Positions 8,091-13,898 of a DNA stretch of 31,883 nucleotides are shown piece by piece (within the stretch, counting starts at the first letter, position 1; each line of letters opens with the position of its first letter). The notes beneath the pieces were generated by a model. It had not been told where the DNA came from and made no database searches. It saw nothing but the letters and a program-made list of their open reading frames with translations. Location of the stretch: the IMG/VR virus record IMGVR_UViG_3300010370_000146, positions 1 through 31,883 of that record. One strand, 5' to 3'. The DNA comes from a virus. The position numbers and the translations under genes were made by a program.

Positions 8091-8296
8091 GCTGCTGCCG
8101 CCTGCTCGATCGTGTCGATGATCTCGTCGGCCTGCTCGAGGTCGAACACGAACTCGACGCCGAGCACCTGGTCGGTCTCGGGGTGCGTGAACCCGATGCA
8201 GAACACCATCACCTGAGTCACACCTGACTCGTGCATGAGCGCCCCACGCTTCGCCTCGAAGGTGCGCATCTCCAGCCACTGCCGGGAGGCGGTCAC
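8087..8296 (-). CDS. Small hypothetical protein, 69 residues
   Basis: The GTG at 8296 overlaps the stop of the C5 methyltransferase C-terminal frame (GTGA), which makes it a better start than the upstream ATG at 8335. The sequence has an N-terminal helix, two hydrophobic strands (QVMVFCIGF and GVEFVFDL) and an acidic C-terminal helix ending in four Ala. It looks like a compact soluble alpha/beta protein. No family is recognised. Its coupling on both sides indicates that it is co-translated with the resolvase. Confidence 0.7.
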   Translation of the reverse strand: MTASRQWLEMRTFEAKRGALMHESGVTQVMVFCIGFTHPETDQVLGVEFVFDLEQADEIIDTIEQAAAA

Positions 8297-8865
8297 AGGT
8301 CTGCCTCCACTGCGGCCATATGTCGGCCGATCCATGCTGCGACCGGCGAGGCGACGCCGTTGCCGATCATCCGGTAGCGGGCGCTGTCGGAGATGCTGAT
8401 CGTGTTGCCGTCAGCATCAACGCCGAGGGCGGTGTGTGCGTCGGGCCATCCCTGCAGGCGTTCGCATTCGAGCGGTGTGAGACGGCGTACTGCGGCGGTG
8501 GCGCAGCCGTCTGCGCCACCGCCTTCGGTGCGTAGCGTCGGCGTCGCATGTTCGGACGGTTGGATGTCAATGCCTTGCGTGTGGCCGAACGCAAGCACGG
8601 TTGCATTTCCTTGTCCCGGTTTGCCGCCACCCTGCCCGAGCGTGCCCATTGTCTCAGTCATGCTGATCTCGTTCCGCTGGTTCTCGGCGATCGCCAGCAC
8701 GGTCGCCCGTGTGTCGCCTTGGTCGAACTGGTTGAGGGTTGGTGCTGGCCCCCCTCCACCCATGTCTCGTCGTCGGTGTTTGACTGCGCCCGCTTGGACT
8801 TCACGAACACCGGCACAAGGTTTTGGCATTCGTCGCCTGCAGGCCCACCGGTGCCTTTCGCCCAT
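8293..8865 (-). CDS. C5 cytosine methyltransferase, C-terminal part (frameshifted)
   Basis: The genuine coding portion runs from about 8756 to 8293. It encodes the end of the target-recognition region (PAPTLNQFDQGDTRATV) and the conserved C-terminal motifs IX and X: RRLTPLECERLQGWPD and RYRMIGNGVASPVAAWI. These belong to the N-terminal half encoded at 9025-9828, which is in the same frame; a 300-base middle segment lies in another frame. The residues encoded between 8757 and 8865 do not resemble the family and are probably read out of frame. If the breaks are real this piece is not translated as part of an enzyme. If they are sequencing errors it completes a protein of about 511 residues. Confidence 0.7.
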   Translation of the reverse strand: MGERHRWACRRRMPKPCAGVREVQAGAVKHRRRDMGGGGPAPTLNQFDQGDTRATVLAIAENQRNEISMTETMGTLGQGGGKPGQGNATVLAFGHTQGIDIQPSEHATPTLRTEGGGADGCATAAVRRLTPLECERLQGWPDAHTALGVDADGNTISISDSARYRMIGNGVASPVAAWIGRHMAAVEADL

Positions 8866-9122
8866 TTGCTGGTCACGGCGTTCACCACTCCTGACAGGTA
8901 TGAGGAGTCCGGTGTAGGCGTCCTGCCCGTTGTACGAGCCTGGATGCCCCCCCCGCTGATCGTGCCGACGATGTCGGCTGTCGGGTCGTTCACGACAGTC
9001 ACCAAGTGTTCGCCGGGTTCTGTCCTAAAGCCACCCCGGTTCCCGCCCGAGTTGAGCGTTGCCGCAGGCGATGAGATGACCTGCCTGTGCCTGGTTGTCG
9101 TCTGCGCTGCAGGTGCCGACAC
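8658..9122 (-). pseudogene. C5 methyltransferase middle segment in the displaced frame
   Basis: Between roughly 9064 and 8756 this frame encodes TLNSGGNRGGFRTEPGEHLV, a WAKGTGGPAGDECQNLVPV stretch and NTDDETWVEGG. All of these belong in the variable target-recognition region of phage C5 methyltransferases and continue logically from the N-terminal part. The residues before and after this span in the same frame look like noise. The second switch falls on a run of six C (8749-8754 on the plus strand): one more base there would rejoin the final frame. The first switch, at about 9058-9072, needs one base fewer. Confidence 0.65.
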
Positions 9123-9828
9123 CGGTTGAGGTGAGCGCGGCGACGTGTGTGTGTGTGTGTTCCTCGGTCAGGCTGCTGCTTGTGTCAGCGCGTCGTGCAG
9201 CACCTGCGGCAGCTGTCTTCCGCGCCGTTCGGCGCGTCGCAAAATCCCTTGGCAGGCTTTCTGCGACAGGTAGTAGCGGGTCGGGACATCGTTCGGCGGC
9301 TGCAGGATCGAAGCAAGCGATGACGAACACGCGCCGTCGTCGCTGGGGCACTCCGAAATATTGTGCGTCCAGGACAGCCCATTCGATTGCCACCGCCCCT
9401 GCTTCTGCCAGCGAATCGAGGACGGCAGCGAAGTCGTGCCCACGATTGCTGCTGAGGGCTCCGACGACGTTCTCCCAGATTGCCCATCGGGGGTAAACAG
9501 ATCGAGTTGCATCACGCATCTCCTTGATGATTCGGATCGCCTCGAAGAAGAGGCCAGAGCGGTTGCCGTCCAACCCGGCACGCTTGCCGGCGACGGACAG
9601 GTCTTGGCAGGGTGAGCCGAACGTGATGCAGGTGACGGGTGCGAGCTCGTTGCCGTTGACGGTGGACACGTCGCCGTACTTCGGCACGGTCGGCCAGTGA
9701 TACCTGAGCACCTGCTGGCACTTGTCGTCCCATTCGACCTGCCAGGCGCATTCCCACCCGGCGGCTTCCATGCCGAGGTCGAACCCGCCGACGCCGGCGA
9801 ACAGGGAACCGAACGTCAGGTCAGACAT
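9025..9828 (-). CDS. C5 cytosine DNA methyltransferase, N-terminal catalytic part
   Basis: C5 methyltransferases transfer a methyl group from AdoMet to cytosine. Motifs appear in order: motif I FGSLFAGVGGFDLG, motif IV FGSPCQDLSVAG with the catalytic Cys, motif VI IWENV, and motif VIII QRRRRVFVIA. The frame then ends after HLIACGNAQLGREPGWL, just as the target-recognition domain begins. That domain continues in another frame, and motifs IX-X follow at 8293-8756. The gene carries a (GT)8 run at 9145-9160 encoding His-Thr repeats. Together with the six-base homopolymer downstream, this could make it phase-variable, or the breaks could be assembly errors. The start overlaps the preceding small gene by eight bases. 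Confidence 0.85.
   Translation of the reverse strand: MSDLTFGSLFAGVGGFDLGMEAAGWECAWQVEWDDKCQQVLRYHWPTVPKYGDVSTVNGNELAPVTCITFGSPCQDLSVAGKRAGLDGNRSGLFFEAIRIIKEMRDATRSVYPRWAIWENVVGALSSNRGHDFAAVLDSLAEAGAVAIEWAVLDAQYFGVPQRRRRVFVIACFDPAAAERCPDPLLPVAESLPRDFATRRTARKTAAAGAARRADTSSSLTEEHTHTHVAALTSTGVGTCSADDNQAQAGHLIACGNAQLGREPGWL
9145..9160. repeat. (GT)8 dinucleotide repeat in the methyltransferase gene
   Basis: Eight perfect GT units lie inside the C5 methyltransferase coding sequence and encode alternating His and Thr. Slippage by one unit would change the frame. It is the only such short dinucleotide tract I noticed in the window. Confidence 0.9.
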
Positions 9829-10012
9829 TGCTCGCCAGCCGTTGCCAGTAGTCGCGTTCCTGCTCGAGGGCCGACAGGCGGTCGACGAGGCCGTCGATGT
9901 GGCGTGCGGCAGCGATGACCTGGCGGCGCTCCTCGTCGCTCATGCCGGCGATACCGGTGAGCGGATGCGCTAACAGGCGCAGGCCGAAGGCGTGGTTGTC
10001 GTCAGCGGCCAC
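9821..10012 (-). CDS. Small hypothetical protein, coiled-coil type
   Basis: The protein has 63 residues with a GTG start that overlaps the upstream 49-codon gene by 11 bases. The C-terminal half, from MSDEERRQVIAAARHID to DRLSALEQERDYWQRLA, has leucines and charged residues at helical heptad positions and is probably a short coiled coil. The methyltransferase starts within its last codons. No function is recognised. Confidence 0.65.
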   Translation of the reverse strand: MAADDNHAFGLRLLAHPLTGIAGMSDEERRQVIAAARHIDGLVDRLSALEQERDYWQRLASNV

Positions 10013-10151
10013 GGCGGGCCTCCACCTGATCGACGGCCTGCTCGAGGTCGTCGACGCTGACGTGGGTTACGCCGTCACGTCGAAATGCGGCGATGACGGT
10101 GCGCAGCATCGCGATGACGTGCGACGGGTTCTTGTCCCGTTCCCTGCTCAT
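10002..10151 (-). CDS. Small hypothetical protein, 49 residues
   Basis: The ATG at 10151 follows directly on the previous stop (TGAATGA junction), and the stop overlaps the next gene. The product begins MSRERDKNPSHVIAM and ends AVDQVEARRGR. It is charged, predicted mostly helical, with a central basic AAFRRDGVTHVSVDD segment that could be a small helix-strand-helix. Tight coupling on both sides and consistent codon use support translation, although it is too short for a family assignment. Confidence 0.6.
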   Translation of the reverse strand: MSRERDKNPSHVIAMLRTVIAAFRRDGVTHVSVDDLEQAVDQVEARRGR

Positions 10152-10547
10152 TCAGTTCCCCCCTCGGAAGGTGTTGATGGCGGTGAGCACCGGCACCATC
10201 CCGACGACGGTCGTCGCGGCGATGCCGAGTGCAAGTTCGGTGCGGGCAGCGCGCGCGGTTGCCGTGCATCGCGCTGCCCGCCGCTCGCTCGACGCAGGGG
10301 TGGGCTGCGGAGCGGGCGACAGGTGGAACTCGGGTGCACTGTCGGGCAGTGCGAGGATGCGCTCGAGGTGTGCCTCGGCCCGGCGCACCGCAGCGAGCAC
10401 CTGCAGCGCCCGTTCGGTGCTGCCGCAGACGGCAGCGAGTTGGCGCTCGCGCAGCGACAGCGGCCCCCCGGCCTGCAGGCTGTGGTGCACGTCGGTGGCG
10501 ATGTCCCACTCGGCGTCGGTGAAGGCGAGGTCGGTGGCGAGCCTCAT
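10152..10547 (-). CDS. Hypothetical protein with C-terminal membrane segment
   Basis: This is a 131-residue protein whose ATG overlaps the upstream stop (ATGA). The first 70 residues are helical and charged (DLAFTDAEWDIATDVHHSL, then SLRERQLAAVCGSTERAL). A Pro/Ser/Arg-rich linker follows. Residues from about 105 form a hydrophobic stretch, LALGIAATTVVGMVPVLTA, long enough for one transmembrane helix near the C-terminus. It could be a tail-anchored membrane protein. In an early operon such proteins sometimes modify host functions or block superinfection, but nothing specific is recognised. Confidence 0.65.
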   Translation of the reverse strand: MRLATDLAFTDAEWDIATDVHHSLQAGGPLSLRERQLAAVCGSTERALQVLAAVRRAEAHLERILALPDSAPEFHLSPAPQPTPASSERRAARCTATARAARTELALGIAATTVVGMVPVLTAINTFRGGN

Positions 10548-10867
10548 GCCATCACCCGTGCGGTGAACTCGAACCAGTGACCGACACCGGCCTTGGTGGT
10601 GACGTAGTGCCTCGAGGCATCGTGGCCGACGGTGTCGGCGATCGCCTTCACCCGTGCCACGTGGTTGCAGGTGTCGCCCCCGGCGAGCAGCAGCTCGCGG
10701 TGCGAGATGATCGCAGCGAGTGTCGCCATGCAGACGAGTGCGTCATCGGTGTCGGCAGGGATCGCGAACGCCCCGCCGATCGACGGGTGCATCTGTGCAC
10801 GCACCTGTGGGTAGCGCGGGTCGTCGGCGAACAGGGCGAGCGCCGCGTGCGGGTCGACGGCCTGCAT
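10544..10867 (-). CDS. Hypothetical protein, 107 residues
   Basis: The ATG at 10867 overlaps the stop of the preceding gene by one base (TGATG), which fixes the start and rejects a longer frame beginning at 11044. The protein is soluble, with an N-terminal helix DPHAALALFADDPRYPQV, a central MATLAAIISHRELLLAGG helix pair, and a C-terminal strand pair ending in HWFEFTARVMA. It has several His and two Cys but no recognisable metal motif. No family is recognised. Confidence 0.65.
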   Translation of the reverse strand: MQAVDPHAALALFADDPRYPQVRAQMHPSIGGAFAIPADTDDALVCMATLAAIISHRELLLAGGDTCNHVARVKAIADTVGHDASRHYVTTKAGVGHWFEFTARVMA

Positions 10868-11052
10868 CACGCCACGGCCTTGAGGTGCCGGCGCTCGACA
10901 AGCTCGGTGACGACAGCGCGCGCACCGGTCGTGCCGTGATCGGCGACGTAGGCGTCGACGGTGCCGGTTCGGTCGCACAGGTGGTACGGCTGGTGCGGGG
11001 TCGGGGTCGTGAACGCCTCGCAGCACCAACGGGCGCAGCGCCACCGGTTCAT
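10867..11052 (-). CDS. Small Cys-rich hypothetical protein
   Basis: This protein has 61 residues, with ATGA coupling to the excisionase-like gene upstream and TGATG coupling downstream. The N-terminus has RCARWCC followed by a later LCDRTG, giving four Cys that could bind zinc. The C-terminal half (VDAYVADHGTTGARAVVTELVERRHLKAV) is a plausible small helix-turn-helix-like helix set. A DNA-binding accessory role is possible from position alone; no family is identified. Confidence 0.6.
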   Translation of the reverse strand: MNRWRCARWCCEAFTTPTPHQPYHLCDRTGTVDAYVADHGTTGARAVVTELVERRHLKAVA

Positions 11053-11252
11053 GCGGCTGCCCCGTCGTGCAGGCGGTCGACCTCGGCGCTCGACACGAAG
11101 TGCTGGCCGCCGATCGAGAAGATGCGCAGGCCGTTCGCCTCGGCGAAGGCCCGCCCCCGCTGGATCAGCGTGCGACGGCTTGGTGCAGGGCGCCCGGAGT
11201 CGAGGAGCTGCAGACCGAGATCGTGCAGGTGGAGGAACTTCGGCTTGTCCAT
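11049..11252 (-). CDS. Excisionase / Cro-like small DNA-binding protein
   Basis: This is the first gene of the leftward early operon. Starting at the ATG at 11252 it has 67 residues. PSRRTLIQRGRAFAEANGLR followed by FSIGGQHFVSSAEVDRL matches the MerR-like winged helix-turn-helix of phage excisionases: a helix, a turn, then a wing ending in a short recognition of the type xVxxxEVDRL. It may direct prophage excision or repress early promoters. The promoter just upstream places the transcript start at or within a base of this ATG, which argues against the longer ATG at 11288 and for a leaderless mRNA. It is divergent from the plus-strand repressor. Confidence 0.7.
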   Translation of the reverse strand: MDKPKFLHLHDLGLQLLDSGRPAPSRRTLIQRGRAFAEANGLRIFSIGGQHFVSSAEVDRLHDGAAA

Positions 11253-11259
11253 GCCGGGC

Positions 11260-11288
11260 AGTATGCCAACCTGTGCACAGGTATGCAA
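11260..11288 (-). promoter_or_regulatory. Leftward early promoter (leaderless)
   Basis: On the minus strand, TTGCAT (11288-11283) and CATACT (11265-11260) are separated by exactly 17 bases, matching the SigA-type layout. The predicted start falls at about 11253-11252, on the ATG of the excisionase-like gene, so the mRNA would have no leader. A 14-base palindrome occupies the spacer. Confidence 0.65.
11269..11282. promoter_or_regulatory. Palindromic operator candidate
   Basis: ACCTGTGCACAGGT is a perfect 14-base palindrome inside the spacer of the leftward early promoter. A bound repressor would block RNA polymerase. A further CACAGG lies at 11315-11320 within the opposing promoter. The likely ligand is the plus-strand HTH protein encoded next to it. 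Confidence 0.65.
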
Positions 11289-11294
11289 GTCATT

Positions 11295-11307
11295 GCAAGA
11301 TTCTTGC
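11295..11307. promoter_or_regulatory. Second inverted-repeat operator candidate
   Basis: GCAAGATTCTTGC is an inverted repeat of two 6-base arms around one base. It overlaps the -35 element of the repressor promoter, a position suited to autorepression or to binding by the excisionase/Cro-like protein. A TTATCCACA sequence at 11309-11317, identical to a DnaA box, adjoins it. Confidence 0.5.
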
Positions 11308-11333
11308 CGTTATCCACAGGCGAGCACTACGCT
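11304..11333 (+). promoter_or_regulatory. Repressor promoter (leaderless)
   Basis: TTGCCG at 11304-11309 and TACGCT at 11328-11333 are spaced by 18 bases. The predicted start lies at about 11340-11341, the GTG of the repressor gene, and there is no ribosome site. This fits a leaderless transcript, common for actinophage repressors. Confidence 0.55.
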
Positions 11334-11340
11334 ACACAAG

Positions 11341-11634
11341 GTGGAAAACTGGGGCGAGAGCGTGCACAGGCGGCGTATTGCTGCAGGTCTGTCGATGGAG
11401 CGGCTTGCCGCCCTCGCAGGCGTCTCGCGCATGACGATCGCAGCGGTCGAGACCGGCGAGGCTTGTCGGGACAACACGAAACGCCTGATCGAGGCGGCCC
11501 TGGACGCTACGACCCCGGTGTCGCTGTCTGATGAGGTGGCAGGGCTGCGGCGAGACGTAGCAGAAGTGCGCGAACTTCTGCGAGCTCTGCTCGAGCGACT
11601 GCCACCTGAGCCGCCAGCTCAACCTCCGGTGTGA
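11341..11634 (+). CDS. Putative immunity repressor (XRE-type HTH)
   Basis: This is the only plus-strand gene in the window. Read from the GTG at 11341 it gives 97 residues. The helix-turn-helix region is MERLAALAGVSRMTIAAVETG (about 19-39), with the classical XRE A-x(3)-G-V-S-x(2)-T pattern. The C-terminal 40 residues (SDEVAGLRRDVAEVRELLRALLERL) form a probable coiled coil for dimerisation. The open frame extends far upstream but lacks protein-like character there, and the promoter places the start at the GTG. It is divergent from the early operon and convergent with the integrase, the standard place for a lysogeny repressor. Immunity function is inferred. Confidence 0.8.
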   Translation: MENWGESVHRRRIAAGLSMERLAALAGVSRMTIAAVETGEACRDNTKRLIEAALDATTPVSLSDEVAGLRRDVAEVRELLRALLERLPPEPPAQPPV

Positions 11635-11817
11635 CCTCGTCGTCCGTCATGACACCAAACAGATGTTCGGGCTGGGACAGGGTTAGGCCCTGAGCCCCCC
11701 CCCCCCGAACATCTCGGCGGGCAGGAACCTCGCGAACAACGGACTGGCCTGCATGAAGCACCCCCTCGTGCTGAACGAAAACTAGCCACGCCCGCAAACG
11801 TCGTCTAGTGGCGGTGC
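11635..11817. other. Intergenic region between repressor and integrase
   Basis: The stretch of 183 bases holds the inverted repeat described above and no supported gene. A minus-strand frame beginning at 11650 overlaps the repressor gene in antisense; it is treated as a shadow of the repressor coding sequence. Confidence 0.5.
11661..11714. terminator. Inverted repeat with C12 tract between convergent repressor and integrase genes
   Basis: AGATGTTCGGG at 11661-11671 and its perfect inverted copy at 11704-11714 enclose a 32-base loop that itself contains a small CAGGG/CCCTG hairpin at 11678-11692. The loop side includes a run of 12 C at 11695-11706. It sits between the 3' ends of two convergent genes, so a bidirectional terminator is the likeliest role. 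There is no T tract. Confidence 0.45.
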
Positions 11818-12876
11818 TTACCCCTCGAGCAGGTGCCCGTAGATGTCCAGCGTGGTGCTGGTGCGCGCATGCCCGGCGAGGCGTGACACCCTGACCGGGT
11901 TCTCGCCGGCCTCGAGCAGGCTCGACACGAACGCATGCCGCAGCTCGTGCAGGTGCGCCGTCACCCCTGCCGCCCTGCACGCCTTCGCCCACCGTGCCTG
12001 CGCCCAATCGGGCCGGTGCGGGGCGTCACCCGTCAGCGAGAACACGAACGCATCGGGCATCACCGCCTCGATCGTCAGCCGCTCGGCCTGCGCAGCCTTC
12101 CAGCGGGCGAGCGCCTGCACCGTCTCGGGCGGCAACGGGATCGTGCGGCGGCCCTTCGCTGCCGTCTTGGTGTCCTTGACGACGACACCGCTCGCCGGCG
12201 TGTACGACACGGCTCGACGGATCGTCAACCTGGTGCCCCTGTCGCCGGTGGTGATGTCGCCCCACTTGATGCCGACCGCCTCGCCACGGCGCACACCTGT
12301 CGTCGCGATCACGTAGACGAGCGCAGCGAAACAGGGGTCGTTGACGACGGCGAGCACCTTCGGCACCGTGTCCTGCGCCGGCAGCACGATCTCGGGCGCA
12401 GGCGGCTTGGGCGGTGCGACGTCGCGTAGCGGGTTGCTGCGCACGATGCCGAGCCTGATCCCGCGCGAGTACGCCGACGAGATCACCTCGTGCGCCCGCT
12501 TCACCATGTGGGCCGTCCAACCGTCGCGCTCCAGCTGCTGCCACCAGCGCGCCGCGTGCAACGGTGCGACATTCGCCGCCTGGCGGTGCGTGATCGAATC
12601 AGGCAGGCGTGCCAGCGTGCGCCTCGTCTCGGCCGCATAGGTGGCGCTGAACCTCGAGTGCTCAAGATTGAGCCGCACCAGGTCACCGATAGTCATGCCC
12701 GCAACCTGCTCGGGCTGGCGCATCGACGGGCCGAGCTCGTCGGTGAGCGAAAGTCGCAGCGCGGCCTCAGCGTTTTTCGCAGCTGCCTTGGTCGGCTGCG
12801 GTGCCGACCTGCGCCTCGCGCCGTTGTGCTGGACGCTCGCACGCCACTTGCCGCTCGGAAGTTTCTCCACCGCCAC
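11818..12876 (-). CDS. int: Tyrosine-family phage integrase
   Basis: The enzyme recombines the phage attP with a host attB. The 352-residue protein has an N-terminal arm-binding strand set (1-45), a SAM-like core-binding domain (about 60-150) and a catalytic domain (about 165-352). The catalytic residues are visible: Arg196 in TTGVRRGEA, His310 and Arg313 in LHELRHAFVSS, His336 in LAGHARTSTT, and nucleophile Tyr346 in LDIYGHLLEG. The chain ends five residues after YG, a short but complete tail. A GTG start at 12876 overlaps the innermost arm-type repeat, which suggests that integrase binding could limit its own expression. The attP lies directly upstream. Confidence 0.95.
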   Translation of the reverse strand: MAVEKLPSGKWRASVQHNGARRRSAPQPTKAAAKNAEAALRLSLTDELGPSMRQPEQVAGMTIGDLVRLNLEHSRFSATYAAETRRTLARLPDSITHRQAANVAPLHAARWWQQLERDGWTAHMVKRAHEVISSAYSRGIRLGIVRSNPLRDVAPPKPPAPEIVLPAQDTVPKVLAVVNDPCFAALVYVIATTGVRRGEAVGIKWGDITTGDRGTRLTIRRAVSYTPASGVVVKDTKTAAKGRRTIPLPPETVQALARWKAAQAERLTIEAVMPDAFVFSLTGDAPHRPDWAQARWAKACRAAGVTAHLHELRHAFVSSLLEAGENPVRVSRLAGHARTSTTLDIYGHLLEG

Positions 12877-12915
12877 AGGGCACGACGTTAGCCCTGTCTG
12901 CCCTGTTCTGCCCTG
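12875..12915. repeat. Left-arm integrase binding sites of attP
   Basis: GCCCTG occurs at 12891, 12900 and 12910, each preceded by T or A and spaced 9-10 bases. An inverted copy (CAGGGCA-type) occurs at 12876-12882, overlapping the integrase start. The layout mirrors the right arm and fits arm-type sites bound by the integrase N-terminal domain. Confidence 0.6.
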
Positions 12916-12933
12916 ACAGGCCCCCGAAACGGC

Positions 12934-12963
12934 GGTCAGCGGGGGCTCGCACCCCCGCTGACC
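12934..12963. terminator. Perfect 12-base hairpin between integrase and attP core
   Basis: GGTCAGCGGGGG and its perfect inverted copy flank the loop CTCGCA. On the plus strand, a T-rich CTGTTTTCT follows, so it can act as a plus-strand terminator. On the minus strand it lies just after the tRNA-Val 3' fragment, so it might equally be a copy of a host tRNA terminator. A protein-binding role in recombination is also possible. Confidence 0.5.
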
Positions 12964-12976
12964 TGCTGTTTTCTAG

Positions 12977-13018
12977 TGGGCGATACCGGGCTCGAACCGA
13001 TGACCTCCACGGTGTGAA
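12977..13018 (-). other. attP: attP core: tRNA-Val(CAC) 3' half
   Basis: Read on the minus strand this matches the 3' half of a tRNA-Val: anticodon loop TTCACAC (anticodon CAC), variable AGGTC, a five-pair T stem ATCGG/CCGGT around TTCGAGC, and acceptor strand ATCGCCC plus discriminator A. No D arm or 5' acceptor strand follows, and pairing of the anticodon stem fails on the 5' side, so identity ends at the anticodon loop. Phages that integrate into tRNA genes carry such a fragment to restore the gene. It lies 100 bases from the integrase start. Confidence 0.85.
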
Positions 13019-13156
13019 TGCGCTTTTTTGATGTCGTGGCGTGCAAAACCGCAGGTAAACGTGCGTGCATCTGCGGGCACAGGGCAGCACTTGCCCTGCC
13101 GCTGCCCTGCCGCTGCCCTGTTTGCTACCGAACGATCAAGCGTGCAGCGGGCACCC
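13019..13156. other. Right arm region of attP without a gene
   Basis: This gap between the attP core and the nearest cargo gene contains the right-arm repeat cluster at 13080-13120 and no supported coding sequence. Confidence 0.5.
13080..13120. repeat. Right-arm integrase binding sites of attP
   Basis: GCCCTG occurs at 13093, 13104 and 13115 with exact 11-base spacing, each preceded by T. An inverted copy (CAGGGCA) occurs at 13080-13086. Inverted-then-three-direct is the same order as on the other side of the core, and the spacing is close to one helical turn. Confidence 0.6.
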
Positions 13157-13348
13157 TTACGCCTGTTTGCGCCGTCGGTACATCGCCTGCTGGTGCTCGT
13201 TGTATGCCTGACGACAGGCGTCGTCAATCGGCTCGCCGTTGCGCTGGTGCCGACGAAACGCTGCGTAGGTGCCGCAGGGTTTTGGTGTGCGCGCAGGACC
13301 GCCTCGCAGGCGATCTCGGTACTCGGCGAACCTTGACGGCTCGGTCAC
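13157..13348 (-). CDS. Small hypothetical protein next to attP
   Basis: The protein has 63 residues, with a GTG at 13348 overlapping the upstream stop (GTGA). The central segment PCGTYAAFRRHQRNGEPID followed by DACRQAYNEHQQ resembles a small module recurring in actinophages, with one Cys on each side of a basic helix. It is highly basic at the C-terminus (YRRRKQA) and may bind nucleic acid. It is the last gene before attP, so after integration it would sit at the prophage boundary. Confidence 0.7.
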   Translation of the reverse strand: MTEPSRFAEYRDRLRGGPARTPKPCGTYAAFRRHQRNGEPIDDACRQAYNEHQQAMYRRRKQA

Positions 13349-13596
13349 TTGACGAGCCTGAGGTGCGGCCCCGCATTGCGACGATCTTGCTCACAGACCT
13401 CGCAGTCAAGTTCACTGCCCATCTCTGCCCTCCAGAATGCCCTGTCGTCGTCGTTCACCAGCAGCCAGCGACCTCGCTGGGTCTGGTGGGTCTTGGCCTT
13501 CGGGCGAGCGTTCAGGCAGGCCGTAAGTTCGCGACCTGCGTGGGCGACACAGGTGCAGCCGCCTTGGTCTTGGTTGATCCACAGCACGGCGCTCAT
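13345..13596 (-). CDS. Hypothetical protein of the attP-side operon
   Basis: This is an 83-residue protein. The ATG at 13596 overlaps the upstream stop and has GGAGGTGA seven bases before it, a better arrangement than the GTG one codon earlier. The sequence has CTCVAHAG near residue 15, a central LVNDDDRAFWRAEMG helix and LDCEVCEQD near residue 66. Two CxC/CxxC pairs suggest metal binding. No family is recognised. It is coupled on both sides. Confidence 0.7.
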   Translation of the reverse strand: MSAVLWINQDQGGCTCVAHAGRELTACLNARPKAKTHQTQRGRWLLVNDDDRAFWRAEMGSELDCEVCEQDRRNAGPHLRLVK

Positions 13597-13841
13597 CACT
13601 TCACCTCCAGCAGGCCGAGAACCTCTGCGGGGCCGAACGACCCGTCGGGCAGGATGTCAAGGGCAAGCACTTCGCCCTTCTTGTAGGGCGCTGGCGGGTT
13701 CACCAGCTTGACCTCAACCATCTTGCCGTTGTAGGTGCGCAGCACCTTGGCCTCGCACTCGACCGTGCCGTCAATGCGGCCCCAGTAGCCGTTGACGATC
13801 GGGAAGTTCGCAATGCGAACAGTGACTGTGTTGGCGGCCAT
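13596..13841 (-). CDS. Hypothetical beta-rich protein of the attP-side operon
   Basis: From the ATG at 13841 this is an 81-residue protein; GGGAGG lies five bases upstream. An alternative leaderless start at the ATG at 13892 would add 17 residues and coincides with the predicted transcript start. The product is beta-rich (TVTVRIANFPIVNGYWGRI, CEAKVLRTYNGKMVEVKLV) and ends GPAEVLGLLEVK, resembling a small barrel or KOW/SH3-like fold. The function is unknown. It is the first gene behind a near-consensus promoter and would be expressed in both lysogenic and lytic states unless repressed. Confidence 0.7.
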   Translation of the reverse strand: MAANTVTVRIANFPIVNGYWGRIDGTVECEAKVLRTYNGKMVEVKLVNPPAPYKKGEVLALDILPDGSFGPAEVLGLLEVK

Positions 13842-13898
13842 GACGGCCTCCCTTCCGGCCTTGCGGCCTGTAGTGGTTGCGCTTGCTGCCATGTCTGT

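Noticed and set aside
9145-9160. The (GT)8 tract as the site of the first frameshift
   Set aside because: The residues after it (VAALTSTGVGTC and ADDNQAQAGHLIA) still look like the methyltransferase family in the same frame; the frame breaks about 80 bases later.
10720-11340. Upstream extension of the repressor reading frame
   Set aside because: The residues are Arg/Pro-rich noise, the stretch lies opposite three coupled minus-strand genes, and the promoter places the start at the GTG at 11341.
11507-11650. Minus-strand frame opposite the 3' end of the repressor gene, with an alpha-helical product
   Set aside because: It mirrors the coiled-coil coding of the repressor on the other strand, has no ribosome site, and the XRE motif on the plus strand is much more specific.
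12977-13018. A functional tRNA-Val gene
   Set aside because: Only the part from the anticodon loop to the acceptor is present; the D arm and 5' acceptor strand are missing. It is an attachment-site fragment.
13018-13686. Long plus-strand frame opposite the attP-side operon
   Set aside because: It is the complement of three coupled minus-strand genes with good ribosome sites and has no protein-like features.
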